The notes: generated by a model from the letters alone, not told the origin. Counted from the first letter of the stretch, positions 11,743 to 25,133 are shown. The stretch: DNA of 40,217 nt from Brachionus koreanus (GCA_016987375.1 PJRA01000313.1:2222839-2263055); one strand, 5' to 3'. A program made the numbers and translations.

Positions 11743-11758
11743 ATTATCGATCGATAAT
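11743..11758. promoter_or_regulatory. Perfect 16-bp palindrome attatcgatcgataat
   Basis: The sequence equals its own reverse complement. It contains two overlapping TATCGAT half-patterns, resembling the insect DREF element TATCGATA and the CGATA core bound by BEAF-32. It lies 423 nt upstream of the chosen start of dve paralog B. Whether related factors exist in this organism is unknown. Confidence 0.3.
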
Positions 11759-14644
11759 CATATTAAATGCGACTAAAAATACAGAGTTTTAGAGTTCCTG
11801 CTTTTTGGAATTATAAATCAAATTAAAGCTCAACTTGACGATAATATTTGCCAGTGTCAAAATGACATTCATCCATTTCATAATAATTTCTTTAGTCATT
11901 ATAAATAGTAAACCTCTTTTTTTTAATTTTAAAAACAGAATTTTATTAAGCCAAATGCTCAGAAAAAAATGTATTTTTTTCCATGATTCAGATTAGCTAA
12001 GTTAATCACCTTTTATTAGATTTTATCTGTAAAAATTAAATATTTGGCCCGATCTATTACTTTAGATTTATTTTGTAACCAAATCCAAACTTAATGATTA
12101 ATTTTAATTTAATTTAAAAAAAAAACATTTGATCATTTAAAATATGGAACTATTTGTGGCATATTTGTTTGAGCATTCTGAAGCTAAAATTATATGATAA
12201 ATAGACTAATTAAAGCAAGGATATGTGTCGCTGTCGATATTAGTTATTTTTGAAAATGTACAAAAAGCTGAGTTAAAAAAAGAGATTTGTGTGAACGAAA
12301 GAATGGTTAAAACACTATTTAGAAATAATATTTGATATAAATGATGAGTTGAGAACAAGAATGAAAGAAGATTACCTTTTATTATATTGTTAATTTGAAA
12401 CTTTTTATCTTAAATTAAATAAGATTAGAAATTTAAAAAAAAAATGAATGAGAAATATTATATGAGTAGACCGAATAAATAACGGGATTAGGGCGAAGTC
12501 GAATTAATTTTACCACATTACATATGGCAAGCTATATCTACGAAAAGAAAAAAAAAACAATTTTGTCGACACATTTTCTTCTAAAACTAAAATAAACATT
12601 TTAAATAAATTTGTGATTAAATTCATTCGAATAGAAGCCTAAATTGAGATTATTTAGTGCAATAACTTAATTTCAGGCTATGAAAAAAATAAAAAATTAT
12701 TGCTGCCTTTTTGATTATGTAACTTAAGATATCTAATATTATACTCGAAATAAAAAGAAAAATGTCATTTTTCTAATGGGATCAAATTTTTAATCTTGCA
12801 AAGCCTTCAATAATTTGAGCATCAATCTTGAATAATTGACTTGGAACATGACCAATCTATTGCATAAAGTGATTAGGTTTATTTGGAAAAATTTAATATT
12901 TAATAGCCTTGAATAGATTTAAAAAAAAAGAAAAAAAAAGTTCAACCTATATCAGATTCACGACCTAAATTTTCGCCACATTAACTTTACAAATTAAATT
13001 TTATTATTATTAACATTAAAATGCTTTTCTAATTACCAAGGACTCGAACGAATCAATCTAGCTATTTGACTAGAACTTTGAAATAAATCTATTTTTGTTA
13101 AGTGTTTAAATAGCACAAAAATAAATGATTACAATTCAGACACTTGTTACACAGGGTTTTTATCTTAATCTATCTCATTATCTAGTGTTTAGGAAAACGA
13201 AATATATGAAAAGTTTGAAAAGAGCTCTTCTAAAAATCTAACTGAAATTTACTATGGCAAATACTCAGTATTTGATTTTTGAGCACAAAAGATAATAAAA
13301 ACTAGAGATAAGAAACATATATATGACTGAGGACATAATAAGAGATGAGATTAAATTTATTTGCCAGTTTTTCAATTTTTATGTTGTTGAGAACATCAAG
13401 TTTTTGGTTTCACAGAATCTTGAAGCTCAACCTAAATCGAATAGATTCTTTTATTTATTTTTTTTTCAAACGATTTATCTTTCAACTCAATGTCTCTAAT
13501 TTGAGTGCTTAATGTCCCGAAATTTGCTTAATTCTATATCACTTAGGATCCATAGTCTAATGCGTGACAATCTTTATTATCAGATTTAGAAGCTTCAATA
13601 ATTTAGATAATACGCCAAATCAGTGGTGCAAGTTTATCATTGAAATTGCGTGCTTAGTTTTGTCCTAGAATGAGAATGCATAATATTTGGCTTAATTTTA
13701 AGACTTGAATGCCAAAATTTCTTGTTGTTCCGAAACTATCCAGTTAGACAAAGTCCACTAGATTTATTAGAAGTTGTGGATTAATCATCTTAGCCCCCTT
13801 CTAAAAAAAATTCTCGTGTCTCCAATTAATTGAAATTAATTTTTATCCAAATTTCTATTTGCATAAATTTTGTTTCTTTACTTTATTTTAAAGTTGAAAT
13901 TTAATAGAGTTGAGTTGAATTTTATTCTGTGCCATTGTGCTATGCTATTGTTAATCTAAAGAGGGTCCCTTTTGTTAAATTCAGATAAAAATTTAAGAAT
14001 AATAACAAAAAAGAAAAACGAGATTGAATCAAAAACAGAATATTATTTGAGTTATTATTTTTTGCTGCTGCAATAGAGAAAGATTTGAATTAAATAATGC
14101 TTAAAAAAGCATTTTTGCTATTTAAGCTTTCTTGAAACTTGTCGCATAACTTTTCTTAGAAAAAATTTTTCTTTATATGTTATTAATAAAAAAAAAAGAA
14201 AAAGAAAGCAACAGTATTTGAGAACTTGAAAAGATTTATGTCTAAAGCAACAAAATCTAATTGTTTAAATCTGAACGATTAGCTCTAAGGAGTCATTCTA
14301 AGTTAGAAATAAATTTTTCTCATAAAGGTGTTTTTTGCCACCAATTGCTATTTGGTCTTGTTGAATTTTATTTTTGAAAAATAATTTTATTTTCTCTCAT
14401 CTAAATTGGTTAAATCCATAACTGACTCATGTCTTAATTAAACTCAGCCAAGCGATTTTAAAATTTTCGAGTCCGACTTTTAAAATTTTGAGCTTGACTT
14501 GATCTCTAAAACGCTTGGCTAAGAGATTTTCTAATTTTAAACAAAAAAAAAGAAGGTATTAATAACAAAATAATCATTTTTCTGTTAAGCAACATAAGCT
14601 CTTGTATCATTAAGTCAAAAATTTGATTATTAAATTTAAAAAAT

Positions 14645-14679
14645 AAGAGAGAGAGAGAGAGAGAAGGAGAAAAAAAAGA
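14645..14679 (+). repeat. (GA)n microsatellite, interrupted
   Basis: A run of AG dinucleotides, interrupted by gaaggag and an A run, in otherwise AT-rich DNA. No other feature is attached to it. Confidence 0.8.
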
Positions 14680-17600
14680 GAGATAAGAAATTTTATGTTA
14701 TTAACAAAATAGTTGAATTATGTTCAAGATTTTATAAATTTTAATCTAAAAAATTTAAATTTAAAAAATAGAGAGAACGAGTTATTTTTTAGTTGATCTC
14801 ATTAAATTAAATTAAAAAAAGAAAGCTATTACTTTTAATACGAAACGATTTTAATTTACTATTATCTATAAACTAATACAAACAATGCTTTAAATGGTTA
14901 AATATCTTGATTTAAAATTTGCATTTATATCTCCTAGTAGAGAGGCAACAACTAAGCATGGAAATAATGAAACAAAATCTGTTCGCTTAAATGCTTGTCG
15001 AATTCTTAGATTTCATTAAAATTTAAAATAAAAAAGAAATTGTATCGCATAGGCGTATTTCGGTCCCATATCTACCAAGCTCTAATCTCAATAGGATCGA
15101 ACACTCGAAATAGCTCTACAACACAAAATGACTTTTCATTTATCTGAAAAATTCTTCGCTTAAATAATCTCTTTCCAAGATAAAAACATTAACTGTATGT
15201 CGATTTTAAATTCAGATATCATTTTCAAGCTAGTATTATCATCGGCAAACAAATTCTAAACAAGTTAATTACGAGCTTTATGTGATTTAGACTTAATTTA
15301 TTAAAAGATAATAAATTTGAAATCACGACACCAATTATATTCATATGCATAAAGACTTGATTAGTTCTAGCTTTATCTTCTTATCTCAAAACAAGAACTT
15401 TAATTTAAAATAGCTTTAACGCGACTATGTCTAATTTCTGCTAATCGAAACTCAACTCAATGATAATATATCCTTTATTTACTCTATTTATTGATTGCAC
15501 AACAAATACGACTCTTGAATGATAAAAATTCCTCAAAATTTTGTTTGAATATAGTTTTTATTTAAATAAAAGATAGTTTTTTTTATCTATAATCTATTGA
15601 CGATGTCATACTTTCGTTCTAAGTTATTGATGCTTGATTGAGTACTCATACATAATACAACAAACTATTTTTGAACTATCAGCTTGTCAATTAAATGCAA
15701 ATATTTGGTTTAAAGAATATGTCTCTTTAAATTCAATGACAGTATTCTAAAATTTAAAAAAAAGGCTAAACTAAAATTCATTTTATTGCTATAATAATAA
15801 AAGCAAAATATTTTTGACTGCTTTTTAGCTTCAATATGTTGCAGCTTAAATTACTTGCTTGTAATTTTTCTTCGCTGAACCTGCTCGCTTAGGCTCGATC
15901 AGTAAATGCTATACGGTTGAGTTTGTCTCATTAGAGCAGCCAAGGATTTGTTTTTCAATTTTCTTAGTCTAACCAAATTAACTAGATAAATTTAATTTTT
16001 AAGTTAAATTTTTAGAGAAAATATTTAAATTGAACAATCATACGACTAGTGAAATAGATTTGTTTTAAATTTTTATGGTATTAAGCTTAGATAAATAATA
16101 AGCTTTATGGGGTCTGTGACATAAATTAATATCCAGATTATGATTCACCAGGTAATTTTAACTAAATTGAAGGAGAAATTTAGTTTTTTATTTTAAAAAT
16201 ACTTTTTTGGTTGCAAAGATGGAAATTTAGTACCTGCCAAAAATCCATATTCACAAAGAAAAAGATAAGATAAACTAGTTTTAATTTGATTACATTAATC
16301 AAACAAGCGAAACTCGATTAAATATTCCTAATTAAAAACAAAATTCAATCTTTTTAAAATTTAAATAAAAAAAAAAAGCTATAAAGAAAGATTACGAGGC
16401 GCCTAAAATCATAAATTATCCCTGTATTATAGAAGCTCTCATTCAAATAAACATAAAATTAGATAGAGATAGTAAGAGATTTAAGCAGTCTTTATCCCAT
16501 TTTAGCTAGTTCATAAAATCTTGTGATTTAAATTGCTTTTTTTTTTTAAATAAAATAAAAAAAATTTCAAAATTATTTCAAAACTAAAGGTATTGAGTTT
16601 TATTTCTAAGATAATCTCAATGGCTTTTAAATAATCTTTAAATAAATTTGAATTTTGTTATTTACAAGCTTAGCTATTTTGGTTGTCAAAAAAAAAGTCC
16701 GTGCTTTATCTCTTCAATAAATGGTGATAATATTTCAAAATTTGTGCTAAAAACCGAAATCAATTTGTCTTATTGTTCTAGAAGAAATACTCTTTTGGAG
16801 TCTAATTTGGAATTCTTTTGTTTCACTTATATGTTTAGTCGTAATTTTTGCTAAAGATTAATTCAAATAATTAAATACCTTGGATTAGTCGAAATTACTA
16901 GGCAACTAATAATAAAAATAAATCAGCTTTAAATGCTGATTTCTTTAACTTTCTTTTCATTATTTTCATTGTTTTTTCGGCTGATTATACGCTGCATTGC
17001 TAAAGAATATTAATTTCTGGTTTTGTAATTCGATTTCTTTTAAAGCTTTAAATTTGCTCTAAGTAAAACAATTAGCTCTAAATTTTAAATTTAAATATTT
17101 AAAAAGAATATTAACAAAAGAAGGCAAATTCCGCAAAAAAACGACATTGCTAAGTCGCTTTTTTTTAAATAAAATTCTCCTTAATTAAAGATATTATTGC
17201 TTGTTTTTGTGACTACAATTTGAAATTACCTACGCTTAGTTTCTCCTGGGTATCCAAATTTTAATTAATTTTTATTATGTTTTTTTTTAAACTTTGTATC
17301 ATAATTACCTATATTTTATTTGGCTAAATCAATCTCTTTTTAAGCAACATATTATTTAATAATAATCTTAAAGCTATTTATTTTGTTAGAGAAAATCAAA
17401 ATTTTGTCTCATTTAAAAGAAAAAAAAAGTTCTTTTAAAATACAAAAATAACAATGATGAAATAAAATCAGCCTTGAAAAAAATTAGCTTTTTTAATGCT
17501 TCGTTTTATACTCACAACTTAAATAATAAAAATTTCTCTTGGCTTTCGAATATTGCTTATTCTAGTTCATTTAACTTAAGTCTCTTGATTAGCTTTAAAT

Positions 17601-18333
17601 AAATACTCAGATATTGAAACAAAAATCGACTAAGAATATTTTGTTTGCTTGGAATCCTTTTGAAAATCTTTTGCAAAATGAGCGGTTTATTTGCTCAATT
17701 CATCCAACGTTTTGAATGTCATTCAATAAAGCTCCTTGTGATGAAATAATTTTTAATAAAATTTTTACAAAGATTAATTAATTAATTTATTATGAAAAAT
17801 AATTATTTGAAATGTATCAAATCCCATGGATAAGCATCGGGAATTTTTTTCTGTAACTCGAACCTAAGTGAATATTTAAATTAAATTTTGACTTTAAACT
17901 TTAACAAACAAATTCTTTCCTTGACAATTAGCTTCAAATTTATTTAAAGAGATTTGTCCAATTTTACGCAATAATCAGTCTAAAATTAAACTTACTTAAG
18001 GTGAAAAATAAAGGTAATATTTGAGTTAATAACATTTAAATCTTTCTTCTAAAACTTATTATATAAAACAAACTCTTTCTAAAATTTTATTTGCTTTGTA
18101 TTAAATTTTTTCTAACTGGATTAAAATTTCAACCTGCTACTCTAGCTGGCATTAAATAGGTTAGCTTTTTTTTTAATTCGGCTGATACTATTTTATCATT
18201 AATTGAGTTTAATTAAATCAATCTAATCCAGCCAATTTGTTTCTTAAAAATTAGAAAATTGTCTCGAAAATAAATTCAGACGATGATTAATCTTAGAAAA
18301 AAAATTTTATCAAAGATTTATAAAAAAATAACT

Positions 18334-18339
18334 TTATTT
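18334..18339 (-). terminator. AATAAA polyadenylation signal after UBA1
   Basis: On the minus strand AATAAA occurs about 35 nt after the UBA1 stop codon, a normal position for 3' end formation in a compact animal gene. Confidence 0.5.
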
Positions 18340-18373
18340 AAAATCAATAAAAGAAAGAACAAAGAATAAAAAA

Positions 18374-21300
18374 TTAATTTCGAATAATGTACTTAATCGG
18401 AGGCACTTCAATATCTTCATCATTTGTGTCATATGCAACTATGCTTAATGTTAAATTTTTTGTGTGCTCAGGAAGCTTTTCTTGTTTGATTATTTCCAAT
18501 ATTTCTGTGATCCTTAAGTAAAAATAATTAGCTTATTTCAAATTAATTCATCACAACTAAATATTACTTTTTATTCAGTCGATCTTTTCTTTTTTCAATT
18601 GACAGATATTTTGAGTAAATAGTTGTTACATCACAGCCTATCATAGTTATTACTAGCTTGTATTCTTTTTCAAAATAGTCTAGAAACTCTTTAAGAGTCA
18701 ATTCCCCCTTTACTTCTATTCTATCCCATAGAGACCATTCAATATCATAAAACTTGAATTAAAATTTAATTTTAAATTTTCATAAATAGCTTAAAATTAC
18801 CTTGTATTTAGTTACTGGCATTGGCTCCGAAGACTGAAATAAAGGAAGAGCTAAATTTAAATAATAATTTCGATATGCGTCTAAGTTTTTATGTCCAGCA
18901 ATAAGCTTTAGAAAAAAAATTAAAATATACTTGAAAGCTAAAATATTATCTTTAATTACTTTGTAAAGCTCTAAGCAGTCTAAACCAACAATTACTGAAG
19001 TAGTGGTCGCAATAGCTGGAATGATTTTTCCAGCAATTAATTTTGTCTTAAAAACATAAAGTAAAAATTTTATAATTTAATTTTTTTCCTAATAAATACA
19101 TTGTGTTTATCAGTAGGAGTTATATCATAATTTTCAGCTCTTAAATTGGAACAAGAAGTAATGAAATCCATGTGAAAATTGCTATCGTCATCTTTTTCGA
19201 AATCAATTTTAACCAACTTTGATTTTTTCAGACTCAAATATTCATTTTGCAATTTTCTAATTAAATTATCTATTTCAATTTCATCCTCGTCAGTGAATTC
19301 TTCTTCGTCATTCTCATTTATTTTAATTTTAACTCCTAATTTTGGCTTAAATGATACAACTTGCACATCTTGAACATAACTAAAGATTTTTTCCCTATTT
19401 CGTTCTTGTTTGAGATCATGCAAAAATGCTTTTAGATTAGCTGCTGAAAAAATGTAATCAAAATGTGTGGAATTATTCGCATCGAAATAAAGTGGATGTG
19501 GAAGTCTCTTTGGACTAGACCAAAAAGGCAGACCATTTGAAGTTTTAAGTTCAGGTGGAAAATTGAACAACAACTGTTTGATATTATTGTGAAAGTTTTC
19601 TTGAAAGCTTTCTCTAGCCCAAACAACACATTCTTCAAAGGATCTGCATTTTTCACTAATAAAAATTTTTTCAAGCTGCTGAAGCTCTTCCAAACGCTGC
19701 TGAATTCCAAGTTTGGATAAATTTCTAAAATATAAATCAGGATTTTGTAAAAAATTGAATGCAGATACAACTGGATTGGAAAATAAGCCTTCAAATAAGT
19801 CTCTGGCCCACTGTATTGTGTGTTCGATAGCATTTGGAAAAATTTTTAGCGTACAAATTGGAATATTTTTTTCTGGTGGATCTTGGGATGATGAATAGGC
19901 TTCGGTTAAATTGGGCAAACAGACTTGAACATTTCCTTCGGTCCCCAAAGTGCCAGATTCAATCAAAGGCTTCCTGTATTCAATACATTTTGAATCGATA
20001 TACAGGCGAGTTTTCACATTGTCCAAAGCATTGCAAACAACATCAAGAGAGTCGAAAAACTCATCGTTGTAAATGTGCTCAGTTTCAGGACCGACTCGAT
20101 TCAAATTTGTGCGTATATTCAAATTAGGGTTCATTTCTTTGACTGCATTGGATGCGACTTCAGCTTTAGATTTTTGAACATCCCAGCTACGGAATAAAAA
20201 TTGTCTATTCAAATTAGATTTTTCAATAGTATCCATATCAGTTACTGTTATTAGACCATTTGGTCCCGAACCAAGACCCATCATGGCAAAATTTTTTAAA
20301 TATTCACAGCCTAATGCTCCTGAGCCAACTAAAAAGCATTTGAAATTTTCTAATCTATTCTGAATTTGTTTTCCAAGAACAATAGTTTGTGAAAGATATC
20401 TGGAATTCAAATCAGGCTTGAATTCCTCAATTCTTTCAAAAGTATTTTCTGGTAAGATTTCTTTACAATCGAAATAGAATAGTTGATTAATGGGGTGAAA
20501 TTTTCCTGAGCATGCTTTTATTATTTCTTGAGCTGCCAGTCCTCCAATGACTGATTGAATCGGACACAGGCTGCCAGAGCAAGTAAAAGAAAAAATTTTC
20601 AATAAATTTTCATTTAATTTTGGAAATGGATTTTTCTTTTGTGAATTAATTAAAAGAGCTATTTCGACGAATCTTTTCGAATCATTCAAGTCCCATGGTT
20701 TTGGCAGTTCTTCTGAGTTTTCTTGCCTAAACTCATCTAAAGCCTGAAAAGCCAAATGAATTGAAATATTATCAATTTTCTTTGGGTCTGCGTCTCCCCA
20801 ATAGTTGTCTTCATCGAAAAATTTTGGTTCTTCCAAACACATCTCCATTGATTTCTTAAGAAAAAGTAGAATTTTTAATTTCTAAGTTTTATGCAAAAAT
20901 ACAAAATCAATTATTTTTTCTTTTTTAACTTCGATTACTATCCCTCCGTTTTTGTATTCACCAAATGTACTTGTATCACCAATTATAAAAGAAAATGGAG
21001 CTTTCAAAATTTAAATTAAAAAAATTGGAAGTGTAAAAAAAATTTGTTTTACTTAAAACTGAAATTTTAAATTCTTTTCCATTTATTTCATTCATTCCTT
21101 TAACCTCTTTAAAGGTTACATAGTCACCGTCTTCCAAATCGTGTCTTTGATCTTCAAAGGTAGTCACAATACCTTCTTTATCATTAGTAATGTAGGAAAT
21201 CATTGAAGTCTTTTGACTTTGACCATTTATATCTAAAACTTGAAACGATTTTCCAAAATCACAGAAAATTTTGCCAAATAGACCCCTTGTTTCTGCACAA

Positions 21301-21891
21301 ATAACTTTAATTTTGTTTTTGTGACAAAACTCGGCAATTTTTATTTGTTCATCATTAAAACTATCTGTTAAAACTATCACCTAAAATCAACTTAAATTTT
21401 AAAATCTTTTCCAAGATCTAGATTTACATGATATCTAATCAAGTCCTCTAGTTTTAGATTTTCAGATTTGACAAATACTGGAACATAAGGGTTTAGCTCG
21501 GATAGGCTTTTATGAGAACAAATAGCTCTATTTTTACCTATATCAGATTCTTTTAAAAAAAACTGACAATTTTTTAACAGATTGATAAAAAAATTAAAAA
21601 TTAATCTACTTGTGAAGATAAATCTTTGTATGTGACATTCTTATGGTCGTAAAGAGTGACTGATTTCACTCCAGCAAGAATAGTATTTTTAGCTATTTCG
21701 ACACCTAGGCCTCCTAGACCCAATATTAGTATATCCGAATGCTGCATTTTTTTCATGGCTTCGTGTCCAAGTACATACCTTTAAAAGCAAATTAAGAATA
21801 TCTTTTCAATTATCATCAAATTCTGTTACAGTTGACGAGAATAAAGGCTTTCATCAATTTCATCTTGCATTCCATTCATTGATTGATTCAT
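18374..21891 (-). CDS. UBA1: Ubiquitin-activating enzyme E1
   Basis: Uses ATP to adenylate ubiquitin, captures it on a cysteine as a thioester and passes it to E2 enzymes. Ten exons were joined by eye: 21891-21830, 21778-21610, 21562-21428, 21380-21053, 21000-20903, 20854-19100, 19046-18960, 18905-18801, 18752-18568, 18512-18374. This gives 1020 aa against 1058 in human. Introns are 47-57 nt. Visible parts are an N-terminal [12 protein letters not shown], the inactive adenylation half ([12 protein letters not shown]), the four-helix bundle region, the active adenylation half ([12 protein letters not shown], about 441-452; [17 protein letters not shown]), the catalytic Cys at about 598 in [17 protein letters not shown], and the C-terminal ubiquitin-fold domain ending [10 protein letters not shown]. 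The family match is end to end, so UBA1 rather than UBA6/UBA7-type E1s is favoured. No defect seen. The upstream frame is closed by a stop with no earlier Met. Confidence 0.95.
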
Positions 21892-22809
21892 TTCAAATAT
21901 TGATCGAATGATAGTTTTAAAAAAGTTTTCTCTTCTATGTCTTATTAGATTTTATTAAGAGATTTTAATTAGAGTTTTAAATTTATAGTTAAAATTAAAG
22001 TACTTTTTGGTGAAATTAAGCAAAAGATGATTAATCCAGATGGAATTTTGAAATTAATTCCAGATTTTACTAAAATTTAATAAATGATGAATTTTTCTTT
22101 GACAAATTTTAATAAATTTATTAATGTCTAAAATAAAAATAATTATTACAATAAATTAAGCGACTGTAACTAAGTCTTTAAATACATGTTTAAAGATATG
22201 TTAACATTTAAATATTAGACTTTGATTTTAAATTCAAGAAATGAGCTTGGCTTTTTAGCTTGATATTAAAAATTTTATTATAATTTTAAAAAATTATATA
22301 TTCCAAAAATAGTAACGCGACACATAATTTAAAAAAAAATTAAATTAAATGCTGATAAAAATAAAAAATTATCTTAATTTCAATTTTAAGTTGCTAGATT
22401 TGACTTTTTAGATTAAATTATATTTAAAAAAAATTCCTTAAGATATTTTTCTACTTTCAAAAACAATATATCTGAAACTTTTTGTTAAAATGAAAACTAT
22501 TACAAAAATGAATCTTTAATTTTAAATTTTTTTCGAAAATTAAAATTTAATTTTAATTCACTGAAACTCGAAAAATAAAGGTTTACCATAAAAACATAAC
22601 TTATTTAACAAATGAATAAAGGAATGATGAAAGTCAAATATAAAAAAAAACATTTATTTTTTATGATTATTTTATTGATTAAACAAAATTTATATGAAAT
22701 AAAATTAAGCCTTAATAAAATTTTCGAGCGTTTTGGCTTGATTTTTGATTATTGAAAATTGAATTTAATATTCTTCTTTAGATTCATTAATGCTCTAAAT
22801 GGATTAGAT
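21892..22809. other. AT-rich region upstream of UBA1
   Basis: Probably contains the UBA1 promoter and 5' UTR, but no TATA box, initiator or other element stands out from the A/T background. No open frame. Confidence 0.45.
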
Positions 22810-23028
22810 TTATCTTATCAAAGAATAGAAAATAAAATAACGACAATCTTCAAGAGTCAAGAAGTTCAACCTTTTTGCATGTGACTGTGCTGTGGTAGAA
22901 TCAAGCATCTTTTTCGCTATTTTTAAAAATCTCACATACCTAATGCCTAACTCTATTAAAATTATACAATTGATTTGTAAAAAAGTCTTAACAATTCTCA
23001 GCCAAGGATCTTGAGACAATTTTTTCAT
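22810..23028 (-). pseudogene. Possible histone-fold protein fragment (POLE4/CHRAC-like)
   Basis: A 72-codon open frame on the minus strand has a coherent protein character: a basic start (SQDPWLRIVKTFLQIN), a long hydrophobic helix, then STTAQSHAKRLNFLTLEDCR. The order of a long helix, a TAQS-basic loop and a leucine-threonine helix resembles the second and third helices of histone-fold subunits such as POLE4 or Dpb3. The expected acidic residues and the C-terminal end are not convincing. The upstream frame is closed by TAG, and no splice partner was found. It is either a decayed copy or a chance frame. The family suggestion is weak and comes only from remembered pattern. Confidence 0.22.
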
Positions 23029-24367
23029 CTATAACTCGATTCGCTATCATTTTTCGGGTGACATTTCCTCTTATCAAGATTTTAGTAATTTTTAAAAAAC
23101 TCTAATAAATATCATTTAAAAAAAAAGTTTAATTTTTGTTTTTTATATTTAATTTTCTTCAACCAAAGTAAATAGGACAGATTTTTAAAAATAGTTATTA
23201 TACGCTTAAAAAGCTATCTTGATATTGATGAATTTGCTAATAAATAATTTGATTCTATGAAAAAAGATCAAAGATTTTTAACCCCTGTCGAGCTTTAACG
23301 GTTTTAAAAATTGAGCTTATGAGTCTTATAAGCGATGATCAAAATTTTAATGTTATTTTCTATAATTTTATTATAAAGCATTTATTTTTTTGTTGAATGA
23401 TCAATTTATTTAATATAATATAATTTATATATTATAATATTTTTTTAAATTTGTAAAATAAAAGCAAAAAAAAGATATTTTTATATCATGTTTTTAAAAT
23501 TAAGATGCTTTTATCAAAAATTTACTAATCATTTATGTTCAAGTTTATAAAAGATATTAATTTTAAAAAAAATGTTTGGTACTTTTTTTTCATGGAATGG
23601 TTGCATTATAAAACCTATGGCTTAAAAATTAGTGTATACAACATATCATAATGGTTCATACAATGAGCTTTAGTAAATTTGATATACTTTCATCCTAATT
23701 TTTATCTATATGCTTAATTTATAACAATGAAAAGATCCACCATTTTTTTAGATTCTTAGTTTTTCAATAAAAACATGATTTAAATGACAAAAATTAGTGA
23801 TAGAATATGAAATTCATGGTCTTCAAATTTTTTAAATTTAAATATTCTCTAAAAATGCTTTCTTTTCTTTTAATATCTGGATAGAACCGATTTTATTTTC
23901 TTAATAAAAATTAAAATCAGATGTTTTGATTTTTTTTTGCTGGAAACGTTGGTCTTATTTTTGATGATAATTGTTTCACATGCAATAAAAATTTGATTAT
24001 TTATTCAAATTACAAACTTGAGGTGATTGCAGCTGAATTAACAATCACAAATATATCTTTAACTGATGATTTTTATATCGGCTTTTGTTTCTAATAAATG
24101 AGTTCAAAGGTTTTAAGAAAAATAATATTTTCAAGTTTTCAAGTGTTTATTTGTAAAAAACATTTTATTTAAAATAATCATAAATTTTTTATTGAAATAT
24201 TTCCCCTAATATTGAATTTGAGTTGGAATATTGAAACAATATGGACATTTTTTTGTATTAATTACATTAATTCTTATTTATTTTTAATAAAATTGTCAAA
24301 TTAAAAATTTGTCTTGTAAAAATATGATATTTTTTTTACTGCATTTTCCTATGTTTAAAAGCTGATA
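23029..24367. other. AT-rich spacer
   Basis: No gene seen. The part next to the piggyBac relic (about 23.9-24.37 kb) would be where the rest of the transposase should lie, but nothing in any minus-strand frame looks like its catalytic domain. Confidence 0.45.
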
Positions 24368-24850
24368 TTACAACGCCTTGCATCGGATAGTTTCTTCATT
24401 AGTTGATTTAATTATATAATCAGTTATTGATGTATCAATTATACAATTAAAAGCTAATAGTACACTTGAATCAACACGTCTAGTAGCATATGAAGTCGGA
24501 CCAGGTTTGCCCGTAAATTGAATTCGATTTGAGACACTTTTAGGTTTATCAAATTCTAACTTTTTCCATATTACGCCAGCCTTGGATGTTTTATCAACAT
24601 TTGAATCGAATTCTCGAACAGATTGATCACCAATAGTCCTACGAATAACCGATTCTATACATTCGTCTATTTTACGACAATTTATTTCACTTTCATCTTC
24701 ATCATCTAAATCTATTTCGTCATCTAGATCGATGTCATCTTTTGGTAGATAATCTATATCTTCATATTCTGATCCAGCATCTGAATCATCTGTTTGAATA
24801 TCGGCTAATATTTGAATTAATTCTTACGCATTTGCAGCAGTTTTACGAAT
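24368..24850 (-). pseudogene. piggyBac-type transposase, N-terminal relic
   Basis: The minus strand reads as the N-terminal part of a piggyBac-like transposase (DDE_Tnp_1_7 group). After RKTAANA there is an in-frame TAA, then an acidic region rich in Asp/Glu (about 24.66-24.83 kb), a basic Arg segment, and the family-typical KPGPTSYATRRVD followed by FNCIIDTSITDYIIKSTNEE. The frame then closes at 24368-24370. No Met codon is present in the expected start position (ATT at 24848-24850). The catalytic core is missing. Lack of a start, an internal stop and truncation show it is dead. It belongs with the terminal repeat at 25101-25129. Confidence 0.72.
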
Positions 24851-25133
24851 GTTATTAATTTGAAATTGTAAAATTTTTAATTCAAAATTTGACGTTTAAA
24901 ATAAAAAAATTAGAAAAGAAGTCATTTGACTTCTTTTAGTGCTTCTAGTAGTATACACTTAGTTTTGCGAGAAAAAATTTAATTTTATTTAAATAGTTGG
25001 TAAATTTTAGTAATTTTAGCTTAAAATTTGCTGAATTTCAATTTTTAGATTTCAAAGTTAACATATTTCCAAAATAAATTAAATTAAAAAGTAAAAAAAA
25101 GTCATTTTGACTTCTCCGTGCTTCTAGTGTTAA
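24368..25133 (-). mobile_element. 5' part of a piggyBac-like transposon
   Basis: The element end is at 25129, directly beside a TTAA (25130-25133), the target site used by piggyBac elements. Read inward on the minus strand the end is CACTAGAAGCACGGAGAAG, followed by a gtcaaaatgac palindrome. A second, diverged copy of this end unit lies inside at 24913-24951, in the same orientation. No matching opposite end was found to the left, so the element is truncated on its 3' side. Confidence 0.65.

Larger units (their letters stand above)
11321..18373. other. Long AT-rich region without a gene; upstream of dve paralog B
   Basis: About 7 kb with no open frame I can defend on either strand. The short frame at 16648-16854 (plus) has no recognisable features. 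Visible items are the GGCGC pair (11443-11483), a perfect 16-bp palindrome (11743-11758), an (AG)n tract (14645-14679), an imperfect hairpin (14446-14520) and a GGCGCC site near 16399. The length next to a developmental transcription factor suggests distal regulatory DNA, which is inference only. Confidence 0.5.

Noticed and set aside
16648..16854. Small protein gene in the gene-free region
   Set aside because: No ATG at the start, no recognisable domain, no splice partners; 68 codons open in this composition is not significant.
19179..20127. Open frames on the plus strand and in other frames across UBA1
   Set aside because: They are antisense or out-of-frame shadows of the large UBA1 exon, which matches the family end to end.
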